Assembly: GCA_014529385.2 (NCBI GenBank)
Contig: CM043963.1
Location: 98,097,912 to 98,161,911 of the forward strand
Length of the DNA stretch: 64,000 nucleotides
From: Adiantum capillus-veneris
Lineage: Eukaryota; Streptophyta; Polypodiopsida; Polypodiales; Pteridaceae
Reading direction: 5' to 3'
Shown: piece after piece, positions 1 to 8,974 of the stretch
How the letters are laid out: the number at the start of each line of letters is the position of its first letter
Numbering within the stretch: the stretch's first letter is position 1
The notes under the pieces: model-generated
What the model was told of the DNA's origin: nothing
The model's database searches: none
Seen by the model: only the letters and a program-made list of their open reading frames with translations
Made by a program: the position numbers and the translations under genes

Positions 1-388
1 AAGTCGACGCAGACAAATTGGTTTGGCCTTCCCTCTTCTAAGCGCTTCTTCACAGCGCAGATTACTCAGTGTGGCTTCCCTTCTTTGTACATGATGATTA
101 TGGTGCAGACAGCTTAGTGTGACCACACCTCTTCTGAGAGGCCCTTCACAGCGCAAACTGTTGAGTCTAGCGTTCCCCTCATCTTGGATTACCCTACCTA
201 TTGACAAGACACTCTGGTGGTGGTCCGTGCGGTCTCTCGGTGACTGTTGTAGCTTACGGTAGCTTCTACAACGAAGATTGCTTAGTCTGTCTTTCTTTGA
301 TTCGAAGGACGTTTACGAGGTAGATTGCTACATCTGGCCTTCTTGGAGTTTTTCACAGCTTAGCCACCTAGTCACACTGGGTTACAAG
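1..388 (+). mobile_element. Outer family A LTR element, internal fragment (left part)
   Basis: Non-coding internal sequence of the outer, plus-strand family A element, truncated by the window edge. Its reverse complement matches 1362-1745 along almost its whole length, so the two stretches are the same internal region in opposite orientations. It consists of degenerate 50-70 bp units built around a core like GCCAGACT...AGTCTGCGCTGTG. The sequence stops at ACAAG (384-388) and resumes at ACAGG (8571). Joining the two flanks reproduces the uninterrupted order seen in the other copy around 1366, which is strong evidence that 389-8570 is an insertion. Confidence 0.8.
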
Positions 389-773
389 TGTGAGTGCGCG
401 TGTGCGGAAGCATGAGAGAGAAGAGAGAGAGAGAGACAAAAGATCACAAATGCAAGATATGTGTGGAAGAGAGTGTGATCACCACCCCCCCATGACTACC
501 ATGAGCAGAAGACCCAATACACAATAACCAAATCATAGAAGTGGGTACCTCCTTGGCCCCATAAATAGGTGCCCAAGGGGAGGTAGGGCAATGTCTGGAA
601 AAATCCCCCACAACCCAACAAGAAATAAATAAAGTATGAGGGCGCCTGGACAAAGTGGGCGGTCGGACAATGCAGAGAAAATGCATATGCAAAGGGTGGC
701 CAGCCCGGACGCACCCTAGCTGTACATGCATGCCCTAGACCTGTGAAGCAGCAAAGCGGTGTAAGTCTTAACA
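389..773 (-). repeat. 3' LTR of nested family A element
   Basis: The 385-bp LTR reads on the minus strand from TGTTAAGACTTACACC to CTCACA. It aligns throughout with the split 5' LTR (8190-8570 plus 3086-3181) and with the outer 3' LTR (8975-10039). A short CT-rich tract (GA on the plus strand, about 414-436) lies at the same place as long (GA)n tracts in the other copies. Confidence 0.85.
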
Positions 774-785
774 CCCCCTCTCAGC
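774..785 (-). promoter_or_regulatory. Polypurine tract of nested family A element
   Basis: The minus strand reads GCTGAGAGGGGG immediately before the 3' LTR start TGTTAAG. The equivalent tract GCTGAGAGGGAG precedes TGTTAG of the outer element at 8963-8974. This position is where plus-strand DNA synthesis is primed in LTR elements. Confidence 0.75.
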
Positions 786-975
786 ACTAGATGTTGAACG
801 AACCGCATGAAGCCGAAGATGTGAGGCAAAGGATGAAGATGTTTGCTGCAATGTCTGCAAGCAGACTTGGGTGTTCGAAACATCGAGAGATCTCTATGGT
901 AAAGTGCCGTCACGAGCAGTGTAGTAAACTGTTGTACTCTGTCGATCCAGGGTGAAGATATGAAGGTCCCGAACT

Positions 976-1430
976 GTGTGTGAAACAACTCCTTGTCGTA
1001 AAAGAAGTGCCAATGGACCTGCAAGTGTCCTGCCCAATAGGATTTGTGGTGTCTGTAGTCAAAACGGTTGGAGAAAATGGAGAATCCCAGGAACCGTCGT
1101 GAGAATGACCGGAAGCTTGTCAATGCATGAACCTGTAAACCTGTGTGGCCAGGTGGCTAAGCTGTGTAAAACTCAAGAAGGGCCAGATGTAGCTCGAATT
1201 GAGTGTGAAACGACTCCTCCTCGTAAAAGAAGTGCCAATGGACCTGCAAGTGTCCTGCCCAATAGGATCTGTGGTGTCTGTAGTCAAAACGGCTGGAGAA
1301 AATGGAGAAGCCTAGGAACCGTCATGAGAATGACCGGAAGCTTGTCAATGCATGAACCTGTAACCCAGTGTGGCCAGGTGGCTAAGCTGTGTTAAACTCT
1401 AGAAGGGCCAAATGTAGTAATCTGCACCGT
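976..1430. repeat. 225-bp tandem duplication inside family A internal region
   Basis: Two direct copies start at about 981 and 1206 and differ by a small number of substitutions. The period is exactly 225 bp (75 codons), so the plus strand stays open across both units (139 codons from 976) and reads as a 75-residue repeat with a CGVCSQNGWRKWR core. This strand is antisense to the element, so I do not call a gene. The first part of the unit matches the plus-strand internal sequence at 8584-8960 in inverse orientation. Confidence 0.8.
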
Positions 1431-1542
1431 AAAGGTCCTCGGAAACAAGGAAAGCCTGACTAAACAGTCTGCACTGTAGAAGCTACTATAAGCTGTAGCA
1501 GTCATCGAGCGACCGCTCGGACCACCACCGGATGGTGTCCTG

Positions 1543-2259
1543 TCAGTAGGTAGGGTAATCCAAGATGAGGGGAAAGCCAAACTCTATAGTCTGTGCTGTG
1601 ACGGGGCTCTGAGAAGAGGGGTGATCAGACCAAGCTTTCTTCACTGTAATCATCCTGTAGAAGTAGGGAAGCCAGACTGAGCAGTCTGCGCTATGAATAT
1701 CTTGGAGTAGAGGAAAGGCCAGACCAATGTGTTTGCACTGTCTTGCTTGTATCTCCTGCATCCAATCCTCGGGTGTCAACCAAAACAAAATCCACACAAC
1801 ACAACCAAACCGCAACTCGTTGTGGCTCTCAATGTAAATGAGCTGGGAGAGACCTACTGCCCAGGTCGGGGGATAAGTCTGCTGTAAGATTACCGAGGGT
1901 GAGTGTAAGCAACTGTGAAGGTAGCAATTCAAATGATTAGGAGTGTAGAAGGGCAACTGCACTACGATCCAAGCCAAGCTCCGGGCGACTCCGGATGTAG
2001 TCGTTGCGGGATGACTGATCTCCCGCATCTCGCGGGTAAACTCTTCAAGAGACTCCAAAGCATTGAAGTCCCACTCCAGTCTGCAGATCCAAGCAATGAA
2101 CCTGTCCAGATCCAAGATCCTCTCCCTAAGTCCATGTAGATGCTCGTGTGTAAGCAAGTGATCTGACGTGTCGAGGTCAAGTGATAAGTGTTTGTCCACC
2201 CAAGATGGTGGTGTCTTCTCTGGGAATGTCGGAATCCCATATGCCACGAGCATGGCCAT
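1543..2259 (-). CDS. Hypothetical 238-codon ORF in family A internal region
   Basis: A minus-strand open frame of 238 codons in the sense direction of the nested family A element, between its primer site and polypurine tract. I recognise no gag, protease, RT, integrase or nucleic-acid-binding motif and no membrane segment. The N-terminal third is rich in acidic and leucine residues. The frame overlaps the degenerate GCCAGACT-type repeat units at its 3' end, which argues that part of it is only repeat read through. It may be a chance ORF or a remnant of a captured or gag-like gene. Presence in other family copies with synonymous-biased change would be needed to treat it as a gene. Confidence 0.25.
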   Translation of the reverse strand: MAMLVAYGIPTFPEKTPPSWVDKHLSLDLDTSDHLLTHEHLHGLRERILDLDRFIAWICRLEWDFNALESLEEFTREMREISHPATTTSGVARSLAWIVVQLPFYTPNHLNCYLHSCLHSPSVILQQTYPPTWAVGLSQLIYIESHNELRFGCVVWILFWLTPEDWMQEIQARQCKHIGLAFPLLQDIHSADCSVWLPYFYRMITVKKAWSDHPSSQSPVTAQTIEFGFPLILDYPTY

Positions 2260-3073
2260 ATCTCATGGGAACTCCTCTGATGAGTGCATACGTGTGTCCA
2301 TAGCAAACCACAAGTCACGGACCCCTCTAGAGTGTGCAACCGCCGAATGATGGCTGGAATGAATGGATCTCCCACGGATGATATGCCCGTATATGATCAA
2401 GCTGATGTCAAAGATACCGAGTACTACAGCAGTCACTGAGAGACTGCATGGAGCACCACCGGATGGTGTCGTGGTAGGAGGTAACTTCATCCTCTGTGAA
2501 AAATACAAACTGCAAAGTGATGAAAACGCTGCTGTCCAGCGATTTTCAGCGTGGTCGTACGCTCCCAGCAGGGTCTGGAGCGGTGCAGAGGGTCTGGGGA
2601 GGGTGGGGAATCAATGTCACAACCGCAGGTGGGCTGTAAACAGAGAAAACAGCAGGTGTTTATGGCTGAAATCTGATGATATGAAGAGGAATCTTGCCGG
2701 CAAGGCACCGGATGCCAAGCCAGGTAGGAGGGCAAGATCTGTAGAGGGCCAAGGCTAGCGCTGCCCCCCTCTGCTGAAAACGCTGCTGTGTGCCAAAAAA
2801 CGCAAATCTGGCTGAAAACGCAGGTTGTAGGGAGGGGTTTTCTGGCAACGGAAATGCCCAAAAGGGCCAGTGCTGGCTGCCAAAAGGTGATCGCTAGGTG
2901 TCGGAGCAACAATGCAAGTGGAGGTGGGGTCCTCCGCGACAGAAAAACGCCAGATTCCATCGTGTGCCTGGTTTTTTGCAAAACACTGGCAGATCTGCAG
3001 AAAACGCTGGCTGATCTTATCTTCTTGGGAGGAGTACCTGATGCGGAGGGTGCATAGACCATGGAGAGCATGA

Positions 3074-3085
3074 GGTCTGATACCA
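3074..3085 (-). promoter_or_regulatory. Primer-binding site, initiator-Met tRNA type (family A)
   Basis: The minus strand reads TGGTATCAGACC directly after the LTR end CTCTCGCA. This closely matches the TGGTATCAGAGC site complementary to the 3' end of plant initiator-Met tRNA, common in copia elements and their non-autonomous relatives. It fixes the orientation of the element and the LTR boundary. Confidence 0.85.
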
Positions 3086-3110
3086 TGCGAGAGTGTGCAT
3101 GTGCGGAAGC

Positions 3111-3181
<71 letters not shown>
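3086..3181 (-). repeat. 3' portion of family A 5' LTR with (GA)n tract
   Basis: U5-side fragment of the 5' LTR of the nested family A element. Positions 3086-3113 match 389-413 of the 3' LTR; then a perfect (GA)n of about 68 bp (3114-3181) ends abruptly at LINE sequence. The rest of the LTR resumes at 8190 in another GA tract, so the LINE sits inside the microsatellite. Confidence 0.75.
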
Positions 3182-3184
<3 letters not shown>

Positions 3185-3847
3185 TATTTTTGCTTCTAAA
3201 TGCTGAAGTCTGCCTATGAGACAAATCAATGTACATCTAGTGGTAGTCAGGGTGTCCGGAAAAGAAAATACTGAAAATAAAATGCTGAAATGAAAGCTAA
3301 CCGGGATGTGCAGTGTGGTGGTATGGGTATATATGGCTCTGGCACCGTAGATACTGACCATATGAATACATGGCTGTGGATGTAGCTCTGTCACAGCAGA
3401 AAATGACTACCTCATGCTGAGTGAACGTAAAAGTGTGAGGGCATATACCCGTATCAGAGCTGGCTAGTAGTGTGTAATGGGTGATGGGTATAAAAAGTGG
3501 TACATGGGGGGGAGAGGTTGAACAACCCGATGTAAGTGGGTGCTCCAATGTGTGGTGGAGCGGGCCCTCTCCAGCTGCTGCTCATGAAGTGTACGGATCC
3601 TCAATATATCCTGCTGGTATAGATAGGGCCGTCGGTATCCTGACTCTCGGGGTCGACGTCGTGCTCGCTGTGCCTCTGCCTGCTCGAGTGTCAGCCCAGT
3701 CGTTGTCGGCGGTGTGGGATCCCCTCAAATCATTCTCTGGAAAAACTGAGTGATCGTCTGCTGAACACCTCCAGTGTCATGTGGTCGTGGTCGTGTAGAC
3801 TCCTCACGTATGTGGAGTGCTCCTGTGATGAAATGGCCCACATGAGT

Positions 3848-4684
3848 CTAGTCTCTCCTCCTCATGCATGTCTGGAGAGTGCCCTCAATCCCAAATCTCT
3901 GTCTAAGCTGTGAGTAAGCTGGGCATCGTAGCATGAAGTGCTCCTCCGTCTCCACCTCTGTCTGACACACTGGGCAAGTCCGGTTCTCTCGTGGTATGCC
4001 TCTGGCTCTGCCTCGCTCAATCTCAAGCTGGTGTGATGAGACTCGGAGCTGGCCGATTGCTACCCGTAGGTGATGTGGCATGTACTGCTGCATATACTGA
4101 GGGGTGTCTATGAAGCCCTGATCTGATATCTGGAGAAAATGCTCATGGTAGTGGAGCATTTTCGTCGGTAGTGGCTGCCTGGGGCTGATCCATGTCCTCT
4201 CAATGCAAATATGCGAAATCTCTTGCCCGATGATCCTATTCCTCTCCTCATGAGTGAGAGTATAAGTAGGTGCATGGATGTCATACTGAAGGGGTGGTAG
4301 TCGATCTATATCAAGCCCATGTCTAGTGAACCACTCGTTGGTCTGTGCATACCAAGAAGAGGCATCTCCCGCCAGTGCCATAGACTGTGATGCCTGTAGT
4401 GCTCGATAGGCAATGTGGTCCCTATCCATACTCTGTAGTCTATGTAACAAGCAAACCGTCTGAAACAGTGCCTCTACTAGCATGGGTGGGACTGCTAGCT
4501 CTGCTCTGACTATATCATGTGGAACGGACGGCTTGCTGCGGATCATCCTGGAGATCATCAGTACCTATGGGCGCTCTATCAAAGGCCAAATCGAGTCTGC
4601 CAAGCTAGGTCCCCATATGGCTGCCCCATACATAAGAGCCGGTGTAACCAAAGTTTCAAAAAACCACCCCTTCGTACGGGGCTC
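3848..4684 (-). pseudogene. LINE RT C-terminal region and zinc-binding motif
   Basis: Continues the RT ORF after a frame change near 4685-4560. Translation first gives a segment typical of LINE RT C-termini (WFFETLVTPALMYGAAIWG, around 4660-4600). After further frame breaks a 236-residue frame ends with CPVCQTEVETEEHFMLRCP, a CX2C...H...C arrangement as found in the zf-RVT domain after plant LINE RTs. In this family the domain is thought to bind RNA or DNA during target-primed reverse transcription. The stop at 3848 may be premature, since similar coding texture continues toward 3750. Confidence 0.7.
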
Positions 4685-5472
4685 CTAAAAGTGTGCCTGG
4701 TGGCACTGTCTCTCCATCAGTGCGAGTGTGGAGTACCCCCTGGTCAGTCTGTCTCTGGCTGCCTGTGTAATGGAAAAGGCCCCTGATGCCGCGGTAAAAG
4801 TCACTCCCAAGTAGACATATGAGCCTACAACCTCGATACTGCCCCCTGCTGCTGTGAAAGAGCTCTCTCGTCTGATCCGTGCTGACGTATGAAAGATGAG
4901 AACCTTGGTTTTCCCAAGGTTCATTGAGAGCCCTCGCTGCGCACAAAAGTCATGGAGCCCAAGTAGATGCTGACGCAGCCCCTCTGCTGACTCTGATACG
5001 AGTACAATATCATCGGCATATAATAGTATATGGACTGTGGTGCCACCCATCTCCACCCCATCACCTCCTCTATGCTGAATAAAATCCACTATCTCATCAA
5101 TGTAGAGCCCAAAGAGTGTAGGGGAGAGTGGACATCCTTGTTTCACACCAATGGTGCTAAACAAGGTCTCTGTAGTGCCTCCTGGACATCGTACTCGCCC
5201 ACATACCTGCTCATAAAGTGTATATATGCCCCACATCATGTCCTCCTCAAGCCCAAGTGAGAGTAGTCGCCTGAAGAGTCGCTCACGTGGCACCGTATCA
5301 AATGCTTTGCGAAAGTCCACAAAGCAACAGTGAAGCCTCCTCTTCCTCACTTGTGCTTGGTCGATCAAGCAGCGTAGCGTGAAGATATGATCGATGGTAG
5401 AGTATGTGCGGCGGAACCCAGCCTGTCTTGCAGCTCGGATGCTTGCTGCCTCTGCTCTGGTGATAAGCTCCT
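4685..5472 (-). pseudogene. LINE reverse transcriptase, palm region
   Basis: An open minus-strand frame with RT motifs in order: FVDFRKAFDTVPRERL (motif A, about 5320-5280), GVKQGCPLSPTLFGLYI (motif B), and the catalytic YADD encoded at 5020-5009. It would copy the LINE RNA at a nicked target. The frame is interrupted at 5473 by a solo LTR; the codons upstream continue in the same frame from 6217 once the insertion and one copy of CTCCT are removed. The open frame artificially extends into the LTR up to 5512. Confidence 0.8.
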
Positions 5473-6221
5473 TGTCACAAGACGGGCAGCACGTGCCAAT
5501 AGAAAAGAACACAGACTGAACAGACTTTTAGCACTTCAATAACAACTGAACTGAAAGAGAGAGACGACACGCGACATGGAGTGGTGGAATTCCACCCCAA
5601 AGAGTATTGGCCCCAAACCTTGGCGCCCCTTTCGGTATTTCTTTATATTGCATCATCAAAGTACAAGCCGGTACTCCAGACTCTGCACCTTCTCCAGGAA
5701 GCATGCCAATGAATGAGCCCTAGCCTCATATTTCAAGGCCCTTGGCCTAAAAAGCAGTTACAGTAAAAAGCTTTTAAAACTCAAAAGCTTTTGGTCCAAA
5801 AGCAAATCCAAAAGCTGCCAGCGTAAATCACGGAAATCCATACAGCCTGCCACGTCATCAACCAGCGCAAAACACAGAAATCTGCCCGTAGGGTTAGGGT
5901 TAGGGTTTTTGGCAGCAGATTAGGGTTTGTAGGTTTTAGGGTTAGGGTTTCCAGAATTAGGGTTTCTGCAGTTTTAGGGTTTCTGGCAGCAGAATTAGGG
6001 TTTGCAGGTTTTAGGGTTAGGGTTTTCAGAATTAGGGTTTCAGCAGTTAGGGTTTTTGGCAGAAATTAGGGTTAGGGTTTCTGCTCTCGGGCAATCATGT
6101 AATCACTTTGTGACACTTCTTTTGTTACTTATTCTTCTTAGGGTTTAGGCCCGTCGGCCGGCATCTGTAAGTTGGCTCTTGTCTTTAGGCTTTGACATGT
6201 AAGCAGTTTGTTACACCTCCT
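5468..6221 (-). mobile_element. Solo LTR of family B with CTCCT target-site duplication
   Basis: The solo LTR spans 5473-6216 on the minus strand and is flanked by CTCCT at 5468-5472 and 6217-6221. Termini are TGTCA on the left of the plus strand and TTACA(C) on the right, degenerate relative to the TGTCA...TGACA ends of the copy at 8982. Removing the LTR and one CTCCT restores the LINE RT reading frame, an independent proof of the boundary. It shares a TATAAAGAAATA block and a CT-rich tract with the copies at 8982-9669 and 16487-16981. It differs in carrying a telomere-like array. Confidence 0.88.
5886..6085. repeat. Telomere-like TTAGGGTTT array inside LTR B
   Basis: About 200 bp containing more than a dozen TTAGGG or TTTAGGG units, single or in runs of two or three, spaced by short recurrent linkers such as TTTCTGCAG, CAGAA and GGCAGCAGA. 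The plant telomere unit is TTTAGGG. The array lies within the solo LTR and is absent from the copy at 8982-9669, so it was gained by one lineage of the LTR. The interrupted structure suggests local duplication of a short seed rather than a recent chromosome end. Confidence 0.85.
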
Positions 6222-6845
6222 CTAAAACCGTGCCATAGAGCTTGGCCAACATGTGGCCAATCATAATAGTCCTGTATGTGTTGGGATCCATGGTGTCTCG
6301 AGACTTGTGGATAGGTACAATGATGTGCTGTGTCCACGAGTCTGGAAATCCCTCCACTAGTGTGCGGTTAAAGAGATAGCTATGAAAGGTGCCAAGGTCT
6401 CTCTCCCATAAATCAGATGCTCGGCCTGTAGCTCAGTCTGGTCTCGAGCTCCACCATGCTGTAGATGCCGGATGGCTCGAGCTACCATCTCTGATGTGAA
6501 GAAGGACGAAGTGGTGGGGCGTCGTCCCTGTGACAGGGGTATCGGTGGTTGTCGTGGTATCTGGCAAAGGCCCTCTGCATAGCGGTACCATGTGTCCGGG
6601 TCCTCGATCGATGTCGGTGGCCTGCGCTCGCGGATGTGGCGCCATGCCTTTGCACTATCCCGGCTCATGAGCAAGTGATATAAGTCCCAGTACTGTTGCT
6701 CCTCCCATTTCTGCTTTTTACGGCGGGTGAGAGATTGCATCTGGCGTTGAGCCTGGCGGTGTGTGAGTACTCCACGGGCATCATGCTCTCTAAGCTGACG
6801 TCGTAATGCTCTGCAATCATTGTCATACCAGTTGTTCCGTGGCAT
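6217..6845 (-). pseudogene. LINE linker and RT N-terminal region
   Basis: The minus-strand frame from 6845 encodes a highly basic stretch rich in R, Q and K (RRQLREHD...RRKKQKWEEQQYWDLY) typical of the linker between LINE endonuclease and RT. After a frame change near 6390 the translation continues with the RT start, VEGFPDSWTQHIIVPIHKS, followed by a segment ending AKLYGTVLEE at the solo-LTR junction. The two frames show at least one indel. The function in an intact element would be template and primer positioning by RT motifs 0-2. Confidence 0.7.
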
Positions 6846-7062
6846 GGAACTTGTGTGGGGTGCATGTGCGTGTGTGGTGAGAGAAGCTCTGAATGGCAGA
6901 TGTGTGAATCATGGATGTAAGATCGGATGTGAGTGATTCTAGGGGGGCATGTGGGTCGAGAGATAGGAGATGTATGCGGAGATGGTGTGCATAGACATGA
7001 GAGAGCTCGTGTGTAAAATGAATAGTGGTATGTGGCTGTGTGAGTGGGGTGGGTGGGTGTGA

Positions 7063-7880
7063 CTAATGGGAGGTGAGTGTGAAAGTGAGGAAAGTGTGGT
7101 CTGTGCCGATAGGACGTCTCCCGACACTGAAAGATCGGAGAAGCTGGGCCCCCAAAAGACTCCCAAGAATGTAGTCGACAGTACTCCCCCCCCCCGTGAG
7201 GGAAGCAAGTGAGCCCGCTCGAATCTGGCCACCTCTGCATCCCGTTATAAATAACGAGATGATGTCAGCTACCAAGCTCCAATAGGTGATTGCCGTACCA
7301 GGTGGTGTCCTGCCTTGAGTCTGCTGACAGTCTGCTAATCCCCATCTCCTCTGGGTCTAAACTGCTCATAATCTTTGGGTGGTCCATATCATAGAGCTCG
7401 CACTGCCTGGTCTGGGTGCGCCCGTTGAAGTCTCCCATAAGGAAGACCTCTCCAAGTGTTGAGTAGCGGAGTATGTCATCTGAGAGTGGTGTATAAGGGG
7501 AACCCCCCTCCCGTGTGTGCCCATCAGTGCTCGCATATGAGGAGCCTCGTGGTGGAAAGTAGCAAATGGCGATATAGACCCAATGCTCGTGGTCTATCTC
7601 CAGGCGTACCCATAGAAAACGCGCCTCCTCATCTCGGCTCACAATCTGTATATGACTGTTGATGGAATGGCGAAATAATATGGCCACTCTACCGGATCCT
7701 CGTGAAGTGCTGCGGCGGGTGGTAGCTCGAAAGACTGACTCCCATCTGAAGCCTGTAGTATGGCTGGTAGCCCGCTTTCAGGCTTTCATGGGTCTCAGTG
7801 ATGCAAATGAAGTCGTGGTCCTCTATAAGCTCCTCCAGTCTGTCGAGGTGAGTCCACAATGACCCATTGCAGTTCCACAC
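7063..7880 (-). pseudogene. LINE AP-type endonuclease (broken)
   Basis: Three overlapping minus-strand frames together cover an apurinic-like endonuclease that would nick the target. The N-terminus (7880-7689) has the strand-helix pattern ending in ICITETHES, with the metal-binding glutamate. The middle (7687-7265) has AICYFPPRG and MGDFNGRTQ, the catalytic D and N. The C-terminus (7275-7063) has STVDYILGS and GTDHTFLTF, the terminal D-H pair. Frame breaks near 7688 and 7270 inactivate it. The region 7062-6846 is a poorly conserved junction to the linker. Confidence 0.75.
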
Positions 7881-8183
7881 TGCTCCTCTGAGAAGTATCT
7901 CCGGTCACATCGGCGTCCCATAGGCCGCGTGTCCCTATTTCATGGGGCGCCAATCCACAAAAATACGACCATCTCTGTAGAAGGCCTTTCGGCCCTCTCT
8001 CCTCGCCTGTAATATCTGAGGCATGCAAGCAGATCAGGACTCGCTTTCGAAAGAGAGCGACTCTCTCCTGCGGGGACTGCATCTGCAGCACCAAAGCCCG
8101 TGCTCTCGAGGAGTCCCGTCCCGCTCTCCATGCACGGGTGAAGGGCATGGTCTCTCCAAAGCCGAGCCGTTTGCACAGCTCCT
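7881..8183 (-). pseudogene. LINE ORF1-like fragment, 5'-truncated
   Basis: Minus-strand translation from about 8183 gives an unbroken basic, Arg-rich segment (ALVLQMQSPQERVALFRKR, then GPKGLLQRWSYFCGLAPHE) that overlaps the start of the endonuclease frame. Position and composition suggest the C-terminal end of ORF1. I see no CCHC knuckle or RRM signature, and the 5' end stops at a (GA)n, so the LINE is probably truncated there. Confidence 0.45.
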
Positions 8184-8189
8184 CGGCAT

Positions 8190-8570
8190 GAGAGAGAGAG
8201 AGAGAGAAGAGAGAAGACCACAAACGCAAGATATGTGTGGAAGAGGGGGCGATCAGCCCCCCATGACTACCATGTGCAGAAGACCCAATACACAATAACC
8301 AGATGATGGAAGTGGCTACCCTCTTGGCCCCATAAATAGGTGCCCAAGGGGAGGTAGGACAATGCCTGGAAAATTCCCCCACGACCCAACAAGAAATAAA
8401 TGAACTATGAGGGCGCCTGGACAAAGTGGGCGGCGGCCCAAAAGTGGGTGGCCGGACAATGCAGAGGAAATGCATATGCAAAAGGTGACCAACGACTGGA
8501 GGCACACTAGCCGTACATGCATGCCCTAGACCTGTCACCTGTGAAGCAGCAGAGTGGTACGAGTCTAACA
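8190..8570 (-). repeat. 5' portion of family A 5' LTR
   Basis: The minus strand starts TGTTAGACTCGTACCAC at 8570 and runs to a (GA)n at about 8185-8205. It matches 773-430 and 8975 onward of the other family A LTRs, including the ACCTATTTATGGGGCCAAG block with a TATA-like TATTTATG. The remaining U5 part is at 3181-3086, beyond the LINE. Confidence 0.8.
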
Positions 8571-8974
8571 ACAGGTTGATGCATTGAAAGGCTTCCAGTC
8601 ATTCTTACGACGATTCCTAGGCTTCCCTATTTTCTCCAGACGGTTTGACTACAATTACCACAAATCCTATTGGCAGGACACTTGCAGGTCTATTGACACT
8701 TTTTTTACGACAAGGAGTTGTTTTCACACTCAGTTCAAGACCTTCACGCAACATCTTCACCTTGTATCGGTGGAGTACAGCAGTTTGCTACCCTGCTCGT
8801 GACGGCATCTTACCATGGAGATCTCTCGGAGGTTGGGATACCCCAGACTGCTGCTACACTTGCGGAGTTCACCGGAGTATTGTCCTTTAGCAGACATCGC
8901 AACAAACATCTTCATCATTTGCCTCACATCTTCGGCTTCATGGGGTTTGTTCAGCATCGGGTGCTGAGAGGGAG
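8571..8974 (+). mobile_element. Outer family A element, internal region (right part)
   Basis: Continues the outer plus-strand family A element after the nested insertion. It matches the minus strand of 786-1370, including the block with TCCTATTGGCAGGACACTTG and the GCTGAGAGGGAG polypurine tract (8963-8974). Short open frames occur on the plus strand (such as 8718-9053) but are not conserved against the nested copy and I do not call them genes. Confidence 0.8.

Larger units (their letters stand above)
3182..8184 (-). mobile_element. APE-type LINE (non-LTR retrotransposon), degenerate
   Basis: Minus-strand LINE of about 4.3 kb excluding a 744-bp solo LTR insertion and its duplicated site. Order in the sense direction: ORF1-like fragment (8183-7881), AP-type endonuclease (7880-7063), linker and RT (6845-6217, 5472-4685), RT C-terminal domain with a zinc-knuckle-like CPVC...H...C motif (to 3848), then a 3' region ending AAAAATAAAG beside the (GA)n. 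Several frame changes and stops make it non-functional. It lies within the (GA)n of a family A LTR, so any TSD is hidden in the microsatellite. Clade is not certain. Confidence 0.8.
389..8570 (-). mobile_element. Nested family A non-autonomous LTR retrotransposon (LARD-like)
   Basis: Complete minus-strand element with 5' LTR (8570 to about 8190, continued at 3181-3086), primer site, about 2.3 kb internal region and 3' LTR (773-389). LTR ends are TGTTA...CA. It carries no gag, protease, RT or integrase, so it must rely on another element's enzymes. It lies inside a plus-strand copy of the same family, flanked by ACAAG (384-388) and ACAGG (8571-8575), a 5-bp TSD with one change. Its 5' LTR was later split by a LINE. 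Initiator-Met priming suggests a copia-type partner; this is inference. Confidence 0.8.

Noticed and set aside
1000-2500. CRISPR-like array
   Set aside because: The repeats are unequal, contiguous and part of a plant LTR element; there is no constant repeat with unique spacers.
3017-3394. Many open frames of Leu-Ser, Arg-Glu or Thr-His repeats (3.1, 9.9, 19.9, 35.4, 38.5 and 50.9 kb)
   Set aside because: They are translations of GA/CT and CA/GT microsatellites and have no coding support.
5886-6085. A true telomere or chromosome end
   Set aside because: Units are degenerate, separated by linkers, and lie inside a solo LTR flanked by a TSD within a LINE.
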